DNA from: Sordaria brevicollis
Taxonomy: Eukaryota > Ascomycota > Sordariomycetes > Sordariales > Sordariaceae
Assembly: GCA_033439795.1 (NCBI GenBank)
Contig: JAUTDP010000014.1
Location: 1,116,001-1,180,000, forward strand
DNA: 64,000 nt
Direction of reading: 5' to 3'
Shown: positions 13,481-24,995 of the stretch, in pieces
Layout of the letters: each line of letters starts with the position of its first letter
Numbering within the stretch: position 1 is the stretch's first letter
Notes under the pieces: model-generated
Databases searched by the model: none
What the model was told of the DNA's origin: nothing
The model's input: the letters and a program-made list of their open reading frames with translations, nothing else
Program-made: the position numbers and the translations under genes

Positions 13481-14440
13481 AATATCCCCCTAATATCGTT
13501 ACCTCGTTGAAATATAATAGGGGTAGGTATAAAATAATCGAATAAATAAATATTAGGTAGGAATTATAAAAAAATAATTATTTATAATTAATAATATCGG
13601 AAATACGTCGTTAGCTTATCGGTAAAATATATATAAAATAATATTATATATTATAAAGGTAGGATGTATTTTATTTTTTAGTTTACCGCTTCCAAATATT
13701 TATTTATACGTTTAAAAAATAATAAAATTTATTAATATTCGGGTTTAAAACCCCTTTCCCGGGGAAAGTGGGTTAGGGTACAAATTATTTATATAAAGTA
13801 GGGCTATATTCGGTACGTACCTTAAATAAGGTTTCGATAAAACGAAGTTAACCGTTAGCCTTATATTTATTATATAAGGAAGCTTAAATTATTACCCTTT
13901 TATCTCTTAAATTTCCTCTTCCTCCTAAATTTTTTCTTCCTTCCTCCTCCTTCCTCCTTTAACCTTTAATTATTAATTTAGAAGTTAACGATGGTATTAC
14001 TACCTATTTACTTTAATTTTATTTAAAAGATTCCCCCCTTCTACGTTTATTTTTACTTTCTTTTATTCCCCCCTTAAATATTATTATAATTATTATTTTT
14101 ATATTATTTTCACTTTGTAGTTATCCCGTCCTATTATTTATTTTTTTTACTATTAATATTTATATTAATAAGAAGCCCCGGTAGTAATAAATATATTCGT
14201 TCTTTTATTTTCTATTTATTATACGTCTATTCGTTAATTTACTTATTTATATATTATTTAACGCCGTAATTATATCGGGCGTTCCTACTTATTCTAAAGG
14301 TAGTTAATTGATTTTAATATATATAAATTTAATAATTCCAAAAATCTCCAATTTTATCATTCAATTAATTAATCCTTTTTATAATCTTATTTCCCAATTA
14401 ATCCTGCCCTTACCGGTGGTATAAATTCCTAACAATTATA

Positions 14441-14700
14441 GGTTCCGGGACTTGCGAGCTTCAATTTAATGTAAATACCGTACCTTTCGGCATTCTTATC
14501 GATACGTTAATTAACTACCCCCTAGATTCAAACCTCGGGCTTTATACCGTTGTAATCGGAGACCCAAACGCAGACCTCGGCTATCGTGCCGCCGCAGCCG
14601 GAGACCCAGATTTAAAATACTAAATAGACTCGTATTACGGAGTAGGAGATAGTGTACCCGGAGTTACCCGAGGAGAATATTATAAGTCAATTTATATTAC
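14441..14700 (+). pseudogene. Less-mutated coding-like island inside the RIP block
   Basis: This short stretch is visibly richer in G and C than its surroundings and retains CpA steps. One plus-strand frame reads through about 80 codons with a single TAA: it includes GTCELQFNVNTVPFGILIDT, YTVVIGDPNADLGYR and IDSYYGVGDSVPGVTRGEYY. I do not recognise the family. It may be the body or 5' exon of a gene carried in the block, or a younger insertion that was mutated for less time. It is followed at about 14740 by a lysine-rich frame in another phase, so an intron between them is possible. Confidence 0.4.
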
Positions 14701-14739
14701 TAGGTTTTATTCGCTATGTATTAATTTTTTTTATAGTAG

Positions 14740-15360
14740 GTTACTATTAAAACGGTTAAGCTCGCTAGTAAGAAGAAGCGTATTAATAAGAAGAAGAATA
14801 ATAACCGTCCTAAAAAACGTATTAAGGATATTAATATCCTTATTAATTTTATTTAAATTAATTTCGACGAAGAGATTATTATTAATGAAGAAGGCGTTAC
14901 CGAAATATAATATAAAGATATTATTAAATATAAGCTATATAGGCCTAAAATAACGATATATTAGATTAAAGTTCGCGCTATCTAACGTTTATATAATATA
15001 ATTAATATTAGCGACTAGTAATTTAAGTACGAGAGGACTTATATTATTTTTATTTAAGAGATTAATTTTAATATTAGTAGAAATTAAGTTTATAATAAGG
15101 CTTTAAATAAGTAGGATAATAATTTCGGTTAATAGCGCCTTTATACTTTAAAGAGGGCTAAAGTAAAGGTTTAATATATTACTAAATATAATAAACTTTT
15201 CGTTAATTATAAAAATATCGACGTTATTGAGTAATTTTTCTAGAATTGTTGGGAGGAGCCCGGCGGTATTAATAAATTTATCTTTATTTTTTATTAATTT
15301 ATAGGCGTCGATATTAAGGCGTTTAATATTAAAGTAAAATATTAGGTATAAAGTGCGTTA
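14740..15360 (+). pseudogene. Lysine-rich coding relic of unknown family
   Basis: A plus-strand frame starting near 14740 has realistic protein composition, for example TVKLASKKKRINKKKNNNRP, NFDEEIIINEEGVTEI and NCWEEPGGINKFIFIF, broken by TAA/TAG codons at positions compatible with former Gln codons. The N-terminal basic cluster could be a nuclear-localisation or DNA-binding stretch. No family was recognised. It could belong to the same former gene as the island just upstream, or be a separate part of a mobile element. Confidence 0.3.
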
Positions 15361-16659
15361 TACCCTTTTCGGATATAAAAAAATATATACTAATATAATA
15401 ATAAGTATTTACGTTTAGGTTATAATTATAATTAAAATATAAGATTATTATATTTACGTAATTTATAAAAACGGCCTTCCTAAGGAGTATTATTATAATA
15501 ATAATAAATTTATCGAATTTTAGGAGATTATTACTAATAATTAGCCTAAGGAGGCTAAATTAAAAAAGAAAGATTTTATCTTCGTTGAAAAGATTAAAGC
15601 GGCTAAGAAAGTTGTAGTAAAGCGTTTTCGTTTTACCGAATTTACCTTCTGCAAACGCTTTTAACTTCCCTCCTTAAATAAGGATAATTCTACTAATTAG
15701 AGTGGGTATATACGTATTTATATACTATAGTATATAATACTTATAATATTATAAGTTTTATTTTTTTCTAGTGTATTTCTATATTATTACGACCGGGTTT
15801 TATTATTATAGGGTTATTCAATAGATATTTTACTAAATTATAGGATATATATAACGGTATTTCCTTTATTATTTTTCTTTTATTACTTTATATTAATAAA
15901 GTATTTATATTTTATATAATTCTAATAACGTTAACGAAGTATAATAGGTAATGGGTTATATACGGGTTTATATAGAGTCGGTTTAGTAATTTTCTTCCCT
16001 TTATATTTTATATTATTTATATATATATAATTATAATCTTTTTTCCTAATTAAATTAAAGTAATAGTATAGGATAAACTATTAGACATATTAAAGTTCAA
16101 TACTATAGATATTAACGTTATTTTATAATATATTGAATACTATACTAAATGAATAACGAAAAACTTATTATTAAATTGTATAGTATAAAACGGATTAAAT
16201 ATTTTATCCTATTATATATTATTTCCTCGCGAATGTCCGCGAATATAATAACTTCACCTATAAGGTTAGAAAGGATCGAATTTGGAGTAAATGTTTCTAT
16301 TTAATTAAAAATAATTTTTATTTTTATATATTTTTATTTCCCTACTAATATATCCTGTTAAATTTTATTTGTATAAACTTCCCCGTACCCCCCCCCCCCG
16401 CCGCGGGCTACTAATTTTTCCTCCTTCATTACTTAATACTATAAGGAATAATATCCTTTTTATAATAGGAGATCGATATAACCTTCTATTTTTACTATAT
16501 ATTATATTCTATTATTAAAATATTCTATTACGACCATATTTATTATTACCCCGCCTTCTTTTAATATTATATACGATCGTAATTAAATAAATAAAGGTCG
16601 CTTTACCTCTAGTTTAGAATAATATAATTAATAAATTTTATTAGTAGGTAAAATATAAT

Positions 16660-18850
16660 ACTATAAACCCTAATTTAAATTCTCCGCGTTTTAATAGTAA
16701 AAACCCTATTACTAATAGTAATGCAATCCCCGCAATTACAACTGTAGTAATAAAAACCTCCGTTACTAAAATAAAGAGGGGAAAACTACCTAATAGCAAG
16801 AATAAACCTAAATTTACCACTATCCGTACTACTATTCCCGCGAATATTATATAAGAATTATAAATTATTATAATTATTACTTCTACTATAAAATTATATA
16901 AAAGTAAACTTCCCGGTAATAAAAATAAGATAGCCCGTATAGGAATTAACAACTCCTATATTTTTATATTTATAAGTATAATTAGGATTGGAATTAGTAT
17001 TATATTTACTCTAAACCCTTCCACTTTAATTAAAGTTCCCGCTCTACTTTTGATTATTATTATAACCGTTATTATCGAAATTTTTAATATATCGGTCGTA
17101 ACCCAACTGCCCCTGGCTACCGATATACGTACCGTTATTTTTATATCCGGCTAAAATAATATAATAAAGGACGTTAATATAAATTTATATACTATTTTTA
17201 ATATTATTAACGCTATAATTAATAAAGGTTCGCGCTTAAATAATTATTATAAATTATTTTTAATTTAATTAAAGGAGGCTATTATAATTAACGACTTTAA
17301 TAAAGGCCTAACTTTTATAATATTTACCGTTAGTATTACGGGAGCCTTAAATATAAATAAAAGTAAGTTTATATGCGAGGTAAAAATAAATTAGGAGATA
17401 TATTATAATAGATAGCCGGATATAATTCGATTATTACGCCGTTCCGCCGCCGAAATGCGGATTATCGGTTGTAATAGCGAAATAGCCTCGTTAAGTATAA
17501 AATTCGAAAAAAAGGACGAAAAGAACTTTTCCGAAATCCTATTATATATGGGTAAATTTATTTTAATATAATCTCAATTTTAGAAAATTCTCTACCCCCT
17601 TTACGTAATCACTTTTGCCGATAATCTTTATGTAAAAGATATAGTTCCGATTATTAATATTGCTATTATTTTTAATATAGCCGTTACGTTTTTTAGTATT
17701 CTTATAATTAAAAGTTGTAAGCGTAGCTGTTTTTTTAAGTTTAAGAGAATTTAAAGTTCTTTTAAATTGGCCTTTGCAATTCCGGGTCCTTTAGTCGTTA
17801 TTATCCTTATAAAAGAGGAAAGAAAGGAAAAAATCTTTTCTAAAATAGATGAAGCTATTGCGTTGGATGATAAAATAATTATAGGAAATAAATTAAAAAG
17901 CGTTGAAGATGAAGATAGTATTAATAGAAATGAAATAGTTTAAAATAATAATATAGAGTACGGTAACGATGGATATGGTAATTGGAAGAGGCGTCGAATT
18001 GGAGAAAGTGAATATGCTTAGTAAGTAGTAATTTAGTCCGACGTTTATCCTCTTTAAGTATTAATGTTTTATATACCCGAAATCCCGGTTATAACGTTTA
18101 ATATAATTGGAGAGTCCGCTAACCCTAATATTAGTTTATTGGAAAGTTATATAAAGGATAATATTAACGTTATTTAGAATTTCTTTAACTCTTTTCCTAA
18201 ATATATTATCGAATTAAGTATTTAGGTTAAACCGATAGTTAATTTTTCGGACCCGATTATTATTTTTAAAAATGAAGATAGTATTATTGGTAATGTATTT
18301 AAGGAGGATTGGGATATAGATAATATTCTATTTATAGAGTTTAAAGTTATTTAAATACCCGATAAATTTAAAGAAATCTTAAAGCCTCTTAGGTTTTATA
18401 AATATAAAGGAGAGTGCGATATTATCCGTTAGTTTACCGACCGGAGATATAGTATTATTAAATTCGAGGGGGAAGTTTAGAGCCCCTATACGATATATGC
18501 CGAATTTATAGAGCGTTAATATACTGGGGTAAACGATTATAATAGGAATATTTTATATATTAAGTATTATTTAGACCGATATCCTATTAATTTAAAGATA
18601 AATCCGCTCTATAATATCGAATATATTAATAATTAAATTATGAAGGATGGTCTTTATAATATACCCCCTTTGGATTTCGAATTTTTAACCCAATATTTCG
18701 ACGAATTTTATTTATCCTAATAGGAGTAAGAGAAATGTATTCTTATTATAAATAATTAGTCGAATTTACCCCTTCCCGAATCCGTTAGTTAATAGGTATT
18801 TTTACCTCCTTGCTTACTTAATTTACCGATAGGTTTGGGTAGTATAACCC
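16660..18850 (+). pseudogene. RIP-degraded reading frame of about 730 codons, membrane-type protein of unknown function
   Basis: A single plus-strand phase can be followed without a frameshift from about 16660 to about 18850. It is interrupted only by TAA and TAG codons. The first part is Asn/Ser/Thr/Lys-rich, followed by long hydrophobic runs (YIFIFISIIRIGISIIFTL and VPALLLIIIITVIIEIF). A further probable membrane segment at about 17650-17720 reads PIINIAIIFNIAVTFFSILI and is followed by Lys/Cys/Arg. The C-terminal third is soluble-looking, with YKGECDIIR, YSIIKFEGEV, GVNDYNRNILYIKYYLDRYP and YNIPPLDFEFLTQYFDEFYL. I do not recognise the family. The opposite strand of 16641-16952 is also open and hydrophobic, so strand assignment there is less sure. 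It may be cargo of a large mobile element or a duplicated host gene destroyed by RIP. Confidence 0.4.
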
Positions 18851-21800
18851 CCCTTTCGTTAGAGTATTAAAAATAATAGTATTTATTATTATTTTTCGAA
18901 TGTTTTCGAATTTTTTTTTTTATTTTCATTTTATTTGGCTAGCGATAGTGGAAGTACTTTGGAAATTTTTATACTATTTATAAATACCTCCCGTCTTGTT
19001 ATTTTCGTAATTAGGTCTATTCGCGTTATTTTTCTTTAAATTTTATTATCTTAGAGTTATATTATTATTATTTGAAGGTTTAATTCTAATAGTAAGCTAC
19101 GTAAAGGTATATTATTTCCCTTGAAGTTTTCCGCCTATTATTTATACTTTATTTATTTATATTATAGTATAAATATTAAATAATTTATTTATATATGGTG
19201 AATAATCATTTATAAGTTAGAATTTTAGTGTGTAATTATTAGATATTATTCTTTATTAGAGATATTTAAATATATAGGTAACTTAAATGATTTAATGTAA
19301 CGCTTTCTCCTTTATTATTTATTATAATTCTACGGGCGGGTATTTTATACTGTAATATATAATACTAGTTATAATGTACGTTAAATAATAGGTAAAATAA
19401 AGTATGAAATATATTAAACGATAATTGAATACGAAAATATATTAATATTTTGAAAAGGAATATCGAATTAAAATAAAATTTTAATCTATTTGTATTTTGC
19501 TAGAAAACGATATATTACGTTATTAATCGGTATATAGCGCGAAGGTGTAGTTGGGTGGGTCTTGGAGTTGTACTTTAAACTAGCCGTTAAATGAGTAATT
19601 TGCTGTTGAGCGAACAAGTTGCCGTTTTACTACAATTTACGTACGATAATATAGTGTACGGTTATTAATAATAGAATAATTCGCAATAACGATAGCTTTA
19701 ATATAACGATATTTAGCATCCGACGACTTTCGTAAGCGGATACCACTGTGCACTAGCTTTAGTAACAAATCTTCTGTTACATTGATAACGACCCGCCAGA
19801 CCTCTAGTTATTCGCCCCCCCTTTCCCTCCAGGGTAGGTCCAGAACCGTTTACAGTGCACTTGCCTGAAAAATGCCATAACAGCTGAACATGCCTTTGGT
19901 AGGCAGGCCAGCCTGGCCTTCTGGAACAGGAAGATCCGCGTAAGGTAAGAGAAAAAAAAAACGTGGCACGGAGAAGGCATCAGTAGGGTAGGTATTCAAA
20001 TAATGAAGGTGTCAAGGGCACACTGGGTGTTTCCCTCTAATGAGAAATGCTCTTCCCATTAATTGAGGTGCATTGATGTTGTTGGCAATCGCGAACTGTG
20101 AAACTCTTGGGCGCTGAACGGGCTGTCACAGGCGAGGTGTGCGCCGCTGTAATGAAACTTCTGGGCACCGTGACAGGGCAGGCACAGTGCGCAACTGGAA
20201 CGCGGCGCTGCGCTGGTGGATACGAGTTGGTATGGTATTGTGAAAGAATGGAAATAATGGTGGGTCCGGTATCGATGCACGGGCTTCGGGAAGTGGAAAG
20301 CTCCGTGCACTAACTTGAACCGTACATAGCTTTTTCAGCTGTCAAAGTCTTCACGATCTCAAGACGCTGATTTGAAGTCTCAATTGAACCCCATCTTGTA
20401 CGCAAGAAGCTTCAAAATATGCTTCGCTTATTGTCTGGGTCAATTCTCTTGATCCCATCTTCCTGTGTCGAAAATGCGACCTCACAAACTTGAAAGCCGA
20501 GGCAGCAGCGAAAATTGGAAAAGGCCCTTTTGGAAAGAAGCCAAGGCCCACTTCACTTGGTAGGAACCTAGGCACTTAAGAATAATGATCCACATTTGTT
20601 GCATGTTTCCGTCGCTGATCCACTTTGGTTAAGGTAACACAGCCCCGATCTGTAAGAACCGAAGCCCGTATTCGAGAATGTGTAATTTTCGGCTCACGGA
20701 CTTTGCAGTGATGATACGAAGCCTCAGAAAGAAACTTCATCAGTTGAGGCTTGGGGAAAGAGAGAGAGAGACATGACGAGGCTTGTTAGGCTGTCTTAAA
20801 TGTCAACTCTCGCAATGTTACAAGTAGAGACATGGCTTGGGTTCGGTGTATAAAGCGGCGTCTGCGAAAACCTTCTTTCACGTATTGACTTTGCCGGAGT
20901 TGAGGTTGTTGTCGACCAGCCGCAACTCTGTTCAAAGACTTCCTTTGGACAAGAGTCTCTGATACGTGCCGCGGTGATGCCAAGATCGCCCAAGAGCTTG
21001 TCTTTCCCCATCTTGTTCCCGATGGAAAGGGAACTCAAGAACTGCGGAAAAGGGATGGGCGGATCACCAAGAAACTCCTGACGCGTCTTGGCCCATGCCG
21101 TGATATGCTGGGCGTTGATGTGTGGCTTTGATCTCTTTTTACGAACCTCCCTATCCTTACATATGAGGTGAGTAAGGCCCTCGCCGCCGCCGCTCGCCCT
21201 GTCGTGTCTGTCTGATATTGATGACGCGGGAATGGGACTTGTGTTCTCGCTTGTTGAGATGTTGAAAAAAGAAACACATGGGACGACTGAACTGCGGGGA
21301 ACAGGTGTTCATCTCATCTAGCCCCATCAGCTCTGACGTTAACTTTAATCTTGATAGACAACGATTGTCAGTCGAGCAACATCTCCTCTTGAGGCTGTGA
21401 TGGTTGAACAACATCAACATGATGCTCAAAAATGACGAAGGCTCTAATATGCATAGCGGAGCTCACAGTACACAATCACTTGTTGCAATAGAGAGTTGCA
21501 AATCAGGGACTCGCGTGGTAGGGTTCTCACCGCTCGGTGATACAGCATTCAGAAGACGACGGTCAACAAAGAGCTGTGGTGTCACAAACTCCGATAGAGA
21601 TCCCTATCCGGGGGCCCATTCCGTAGGGTAAGGTAGGGGCTCTGGAACCCTCAGTTCTGCTTTCACCTGGGTTTTTTGATGGAATTCGGACATGTCTGGC
21701 GAAAGACGTTTTGATAGCCCTGACTTCGAACATGAACGTTTTGGGTAGTTGCCTAGGTACGGGCTGCCTCCCTGGACCCCCGATCTATGAAGTCGCTCCT

Positions 21801-24539
21801 CGTTGGGAGCCCATACCCGATATTTTTGACTTTCTTGTTGTTTCTTTCACACGTTTTTTCTTCGGAGATGATCAAGGGTCTCTCCGGTACGGCAACGGCA
21901 TCAGATACAATGCGCTCTTCGGCCCTGCCGGTGCAACATCACCACCACCACCCATGCCAACGCGTAAACTATCGTACAGCTTACAAGTGCTGATGCTGTG
22001 GGCCATAAAAATCACACAGTACAGTCCCACGCCGAGGCTTCGGGAGGACGCTACGTACGGGGAACGTCAAAAAGCAGGGGGGGTTTTGGTTGATGGAAGG
22101 AGAAAGACATCATCGGTGATTTAGCGTTGCACTACTCCCAATTCGGCATTGCATCCAATCTTTCACAGCAGGTTCCGTGATGTCTGTGAAGAAGCGGACG
22201 CATCCCGGAGCGTTGATGGTAGAGATAAGGGCAGTAACAAGGCCCCCGGGCGGCCGACCGACAACCCCAGGAGGAGGAGCCGTCAAAAAGAAGTGTGTGT
22301 CGTTGATGGCGCTGTCCATTGGCGAACGAGATATTGACACGATGGCCAGCAGGACCAACAGGCGGGCGGGTTGCGGATGTGTTGATTGCGGATTACGTGG
22401 GGCACAGCTTCTGTCTGTTCTGTCGTCCAGCAGAGTGGTGCAGTTTCATATAATGAAGGTTGTTTAAAGTTGCCGAACGGGTAAAGAGAGGAGCCCGAAG
22501 TCTACGATAACCAGAAACATGGCCAACAGCTGTGCTGAGTGGCTGGTGCGGATCGACCGGTCTGCGGATGGCCAGACCTCCGGTTGCTGCGTAGAGAAAT
22601 CCCGATCTCGAATTCGGCGAAAAGGCCATCCCAATGGCTGTGGATTTGTCGACGACTCGCTGCTGTTCTCCGCCACGGAGTGGTGAAGTTCGGGACGTGT
22701 GGTTGCGTTGTAGCAAGGAAGGACGGGCCAAAACTTGGAAGAGGGAAATGAGATGTTTCCACGGATGGGATTGTAGGCATTTGCTGGCGCGGGCTATGCT
22801 TACCACTCTGCCTTACCGCGGACAAGCTACATGTAGCCCGTGCTACGGGACCAAGGTATCATTCGATTCGCGATTGTGCCTTTCCGCCCTCGTAGAACAG
22901 ATTGCCTATCTGTATCAGCTCTTGTTTTTGCCGCTGCAGTTCCCCGCTCCTTGATTTGGGCGCACATGTCGATATTCCCTTCATAATCAAAGTTACACTG
23001 AAGCATTTCGGGGCTGTTACCGAATTGGAGCCTGGAGCCTAGAGAGAGAAGATTTTGCTGTCGTGTTGGTGCTTGAAAACACAGAGAATGGGCAACTAAG
23101 TCCCTCCCAGGTACCATGCTGCTCGGGCTGCTTAAATCCACTGTGTCTCCTGCTTAAATCCACGGTATTTTGCAGCAACCTCCAAGAGGGCACGGGCCAG
23201 GTATCGCTAAGGTACTTCATGTCCGCCCGCATCGGGGCACTTCTTGAAGACGGGCATTTTTAGTATTACCGAATAACATTGAGCGAGCCATTATTTTCAA
23301 GAAAAAAACGTCTTGAGGTTTCAAAGCTCCAATCTAACTTAGCGCCCATAAGTATTCAAACCTTACGTTTTTTCATTGCCTCCTTTCCTCGCGTAATCGT
23401 TGGAAGACTCAGTTGTAGTGGCGCCCGTAGTAAGCCAGCCTCGAAGTACTCCGTGGATTTAAGCAGGGGAACACAGTGGATTTAAGCGGCTCGATGCTGC
23501 TTTGCCGAAAGTGAGGATGGTGAGGATCCCCTGACGGTATCCACCCGGTGTCGAAGTCTTCTTTTTTCCTTTGATATTCCAGGTGACCGACACTGGCTGT
23601 GCTGTGCATCTTCAAAATGCGCAGAGTCTATCCATCATGACAATCGTCGTGATTGCTGACTGTCCGTGGAAATGTCGAGTTTGATCACCACTATGGGAAC
23701 AGGACTTCAGTTTGTTTGATAGGCATTTCTCGCAGTGCATGTAGCGGTCTGATGTGCAGGCAATGGTATTGTTGTGCATCTGGATGAGAGAGTTTCCTGT
23801 CAGTTATCGGAAGCTACGGGAGTTTGAAGAAAATGTTTTTCCTCGTTGTTGCTAGAGAGACGGCACTTGCCAGAACCTTCCTAGTAACAAGCAGCCAATG
23901 TCAGCTCGTCCCTTTTTTTTTCGACGTTTTTTTTTTTTTTTTTTTCCAATTTCCATTTCGAGATTTTTTGCTCACCTTCTTGTCAACACCCCCCAACCCC
24001 CAACCACCCCCGTCACCGTCAACTGTCGAACGCTGTCGTTGGCCCCTGTCCCATAGCCTGTGGTGGTCGCCCAGTCGTCGTTGCGCTTCTCTTCTTTTGC
24101 TCGCCGGCGGCAGTGGCTTGGTGGCATCCGAGGTGCCATGCAGTTGCTTGTCGATCGCGTCCTTGCCTTCGGACCTTGTCTTCCACCGGCGCTGATAGGT
24201 ATGACGCAGCGTGTGGGTCGCCAGAATTTCTGCGCTATCCTCAGCCGAGCCTAGGCTTTCAGGCTGAGGAGCGGCTAGCCAACGGAGAAGGCCCTAGCTG
24301 CCTTGGTAGCCTTGGCATACACGAGACGCGGCTCCACGCCGTTCCTGAGAGCCCCGCTTAATTTGCAGCCCCCTGGTTTCTTGTTCCTGCGCTTCTGCCT
24401 GTTCGTTGTCCTGGTTGTTACCACCATCCACTGGGACTGCTGGCCAGCACATGCAACCACTAACAATATGGTCGAGATCGAGATCGCGTCCTCGATTTCG
24501 AATTCAAACCGCACACACACAGCTCACCTCCGGGCTCTT

Positions 24540-24995
24540 ATCAGCCCGCTGATTCTTCACCGATGCTTCTTGTCGTCCAACCCATCCCCGGCGCCGAGAT
24601 CCTCGTTTCCACCTGCAATGCGACGACCGCCCGCCGCGCGGTGCCGACGATGACCACGGCGACGATGACCTCTCGACACCGTACAATTCCCAGGAGAATT
24701 CCAAGCGCCCAAAAGCCCGTCACCACGGTTCGAGCCCGTAATCTACACTGCACTAAACACGATGGACCCGTCCATCCCATGCTCCGTTGCTCCATGCTCG
24801 GCAACCAGACGAGGCAGATCAACGTCCCGACGTTTCGATGTTCGCCAGAAAGATCGTCAGGCGGCATCATAAACTGAAGAGCAACGAGCTTTGACCGATC
24901 CGCTCTTCGCGCTTCTAGACCCACGTTTCACATCCGGCCCGTCGGCGGCGGAACCTTCACAACGGTGCAGAATCCCAAAATGAAGCTTATCAGGA
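24540..24995 (+). pseudogene. Possible frameshifted gene remnant
   Basis: This GC-rich patch follows a pyrimidine-rich, leader-like tract (about 23910-24040). One frame contains DRPPRGADDDHGDDDLSTPY and then NSQENSKRPKARHH before a stop at about 24740. A single-base phase shift leads straight into a second coding-like frame, EPVIYTALNTMDPSIPCSVA, then RRGRSTSRRFDVRQKDRQAA. After one TAA this second frame goes on as TEEQRALTDPLFALLDPRFT. The pattern of one shift plus one stop suggests a decayed gene rather than random sequence, but I recognise no family and chance cannot be excluded. Confidence 0.2.

Larger units (their letters stand above)
5941..19740. repeat. 13.8 kb AT-rich, RIP-mutated heterochromatin-like block
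   Basis: Base composition changes sharply to very AT-rich. CpA and TpG steps are scarce, TpA is very common, and CpG remains frequent. Former reading frames contain TAA and TAG where CAA, CAG or TGG would be expected. This is the known fingerprint of repeat-induced point mutation, which converts C to T in CpA of duplicated DNA during the premeiotic phase in Neurospora. Such blocks are usually DNA-methylated and marked with H3K9me3; that is family knowledge, not something visible here. Several relics inside are annotated separately. The outer borders are gradual and my coordinates are approximate to within about 100 bases. Confidence 0.92.

Noticed and set aside
16641..16952. 103-codon minus-strand hydrophobic frame in the RIP block
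   Set aside because: The plus strand carries a much longer frame in one phase through the same place; AT-rich DNA readily gives hydrophobic frames on either strand, so I did not annotate it separately.
5941..19740. AT-rich block as a mitochondrial insertion or a CRISPR-like array
   Set aside because: CpG is retained and CpA is depleted, which indicates RIP rather than mitochondrial origin, and there are no regularly spaced direct repeats.
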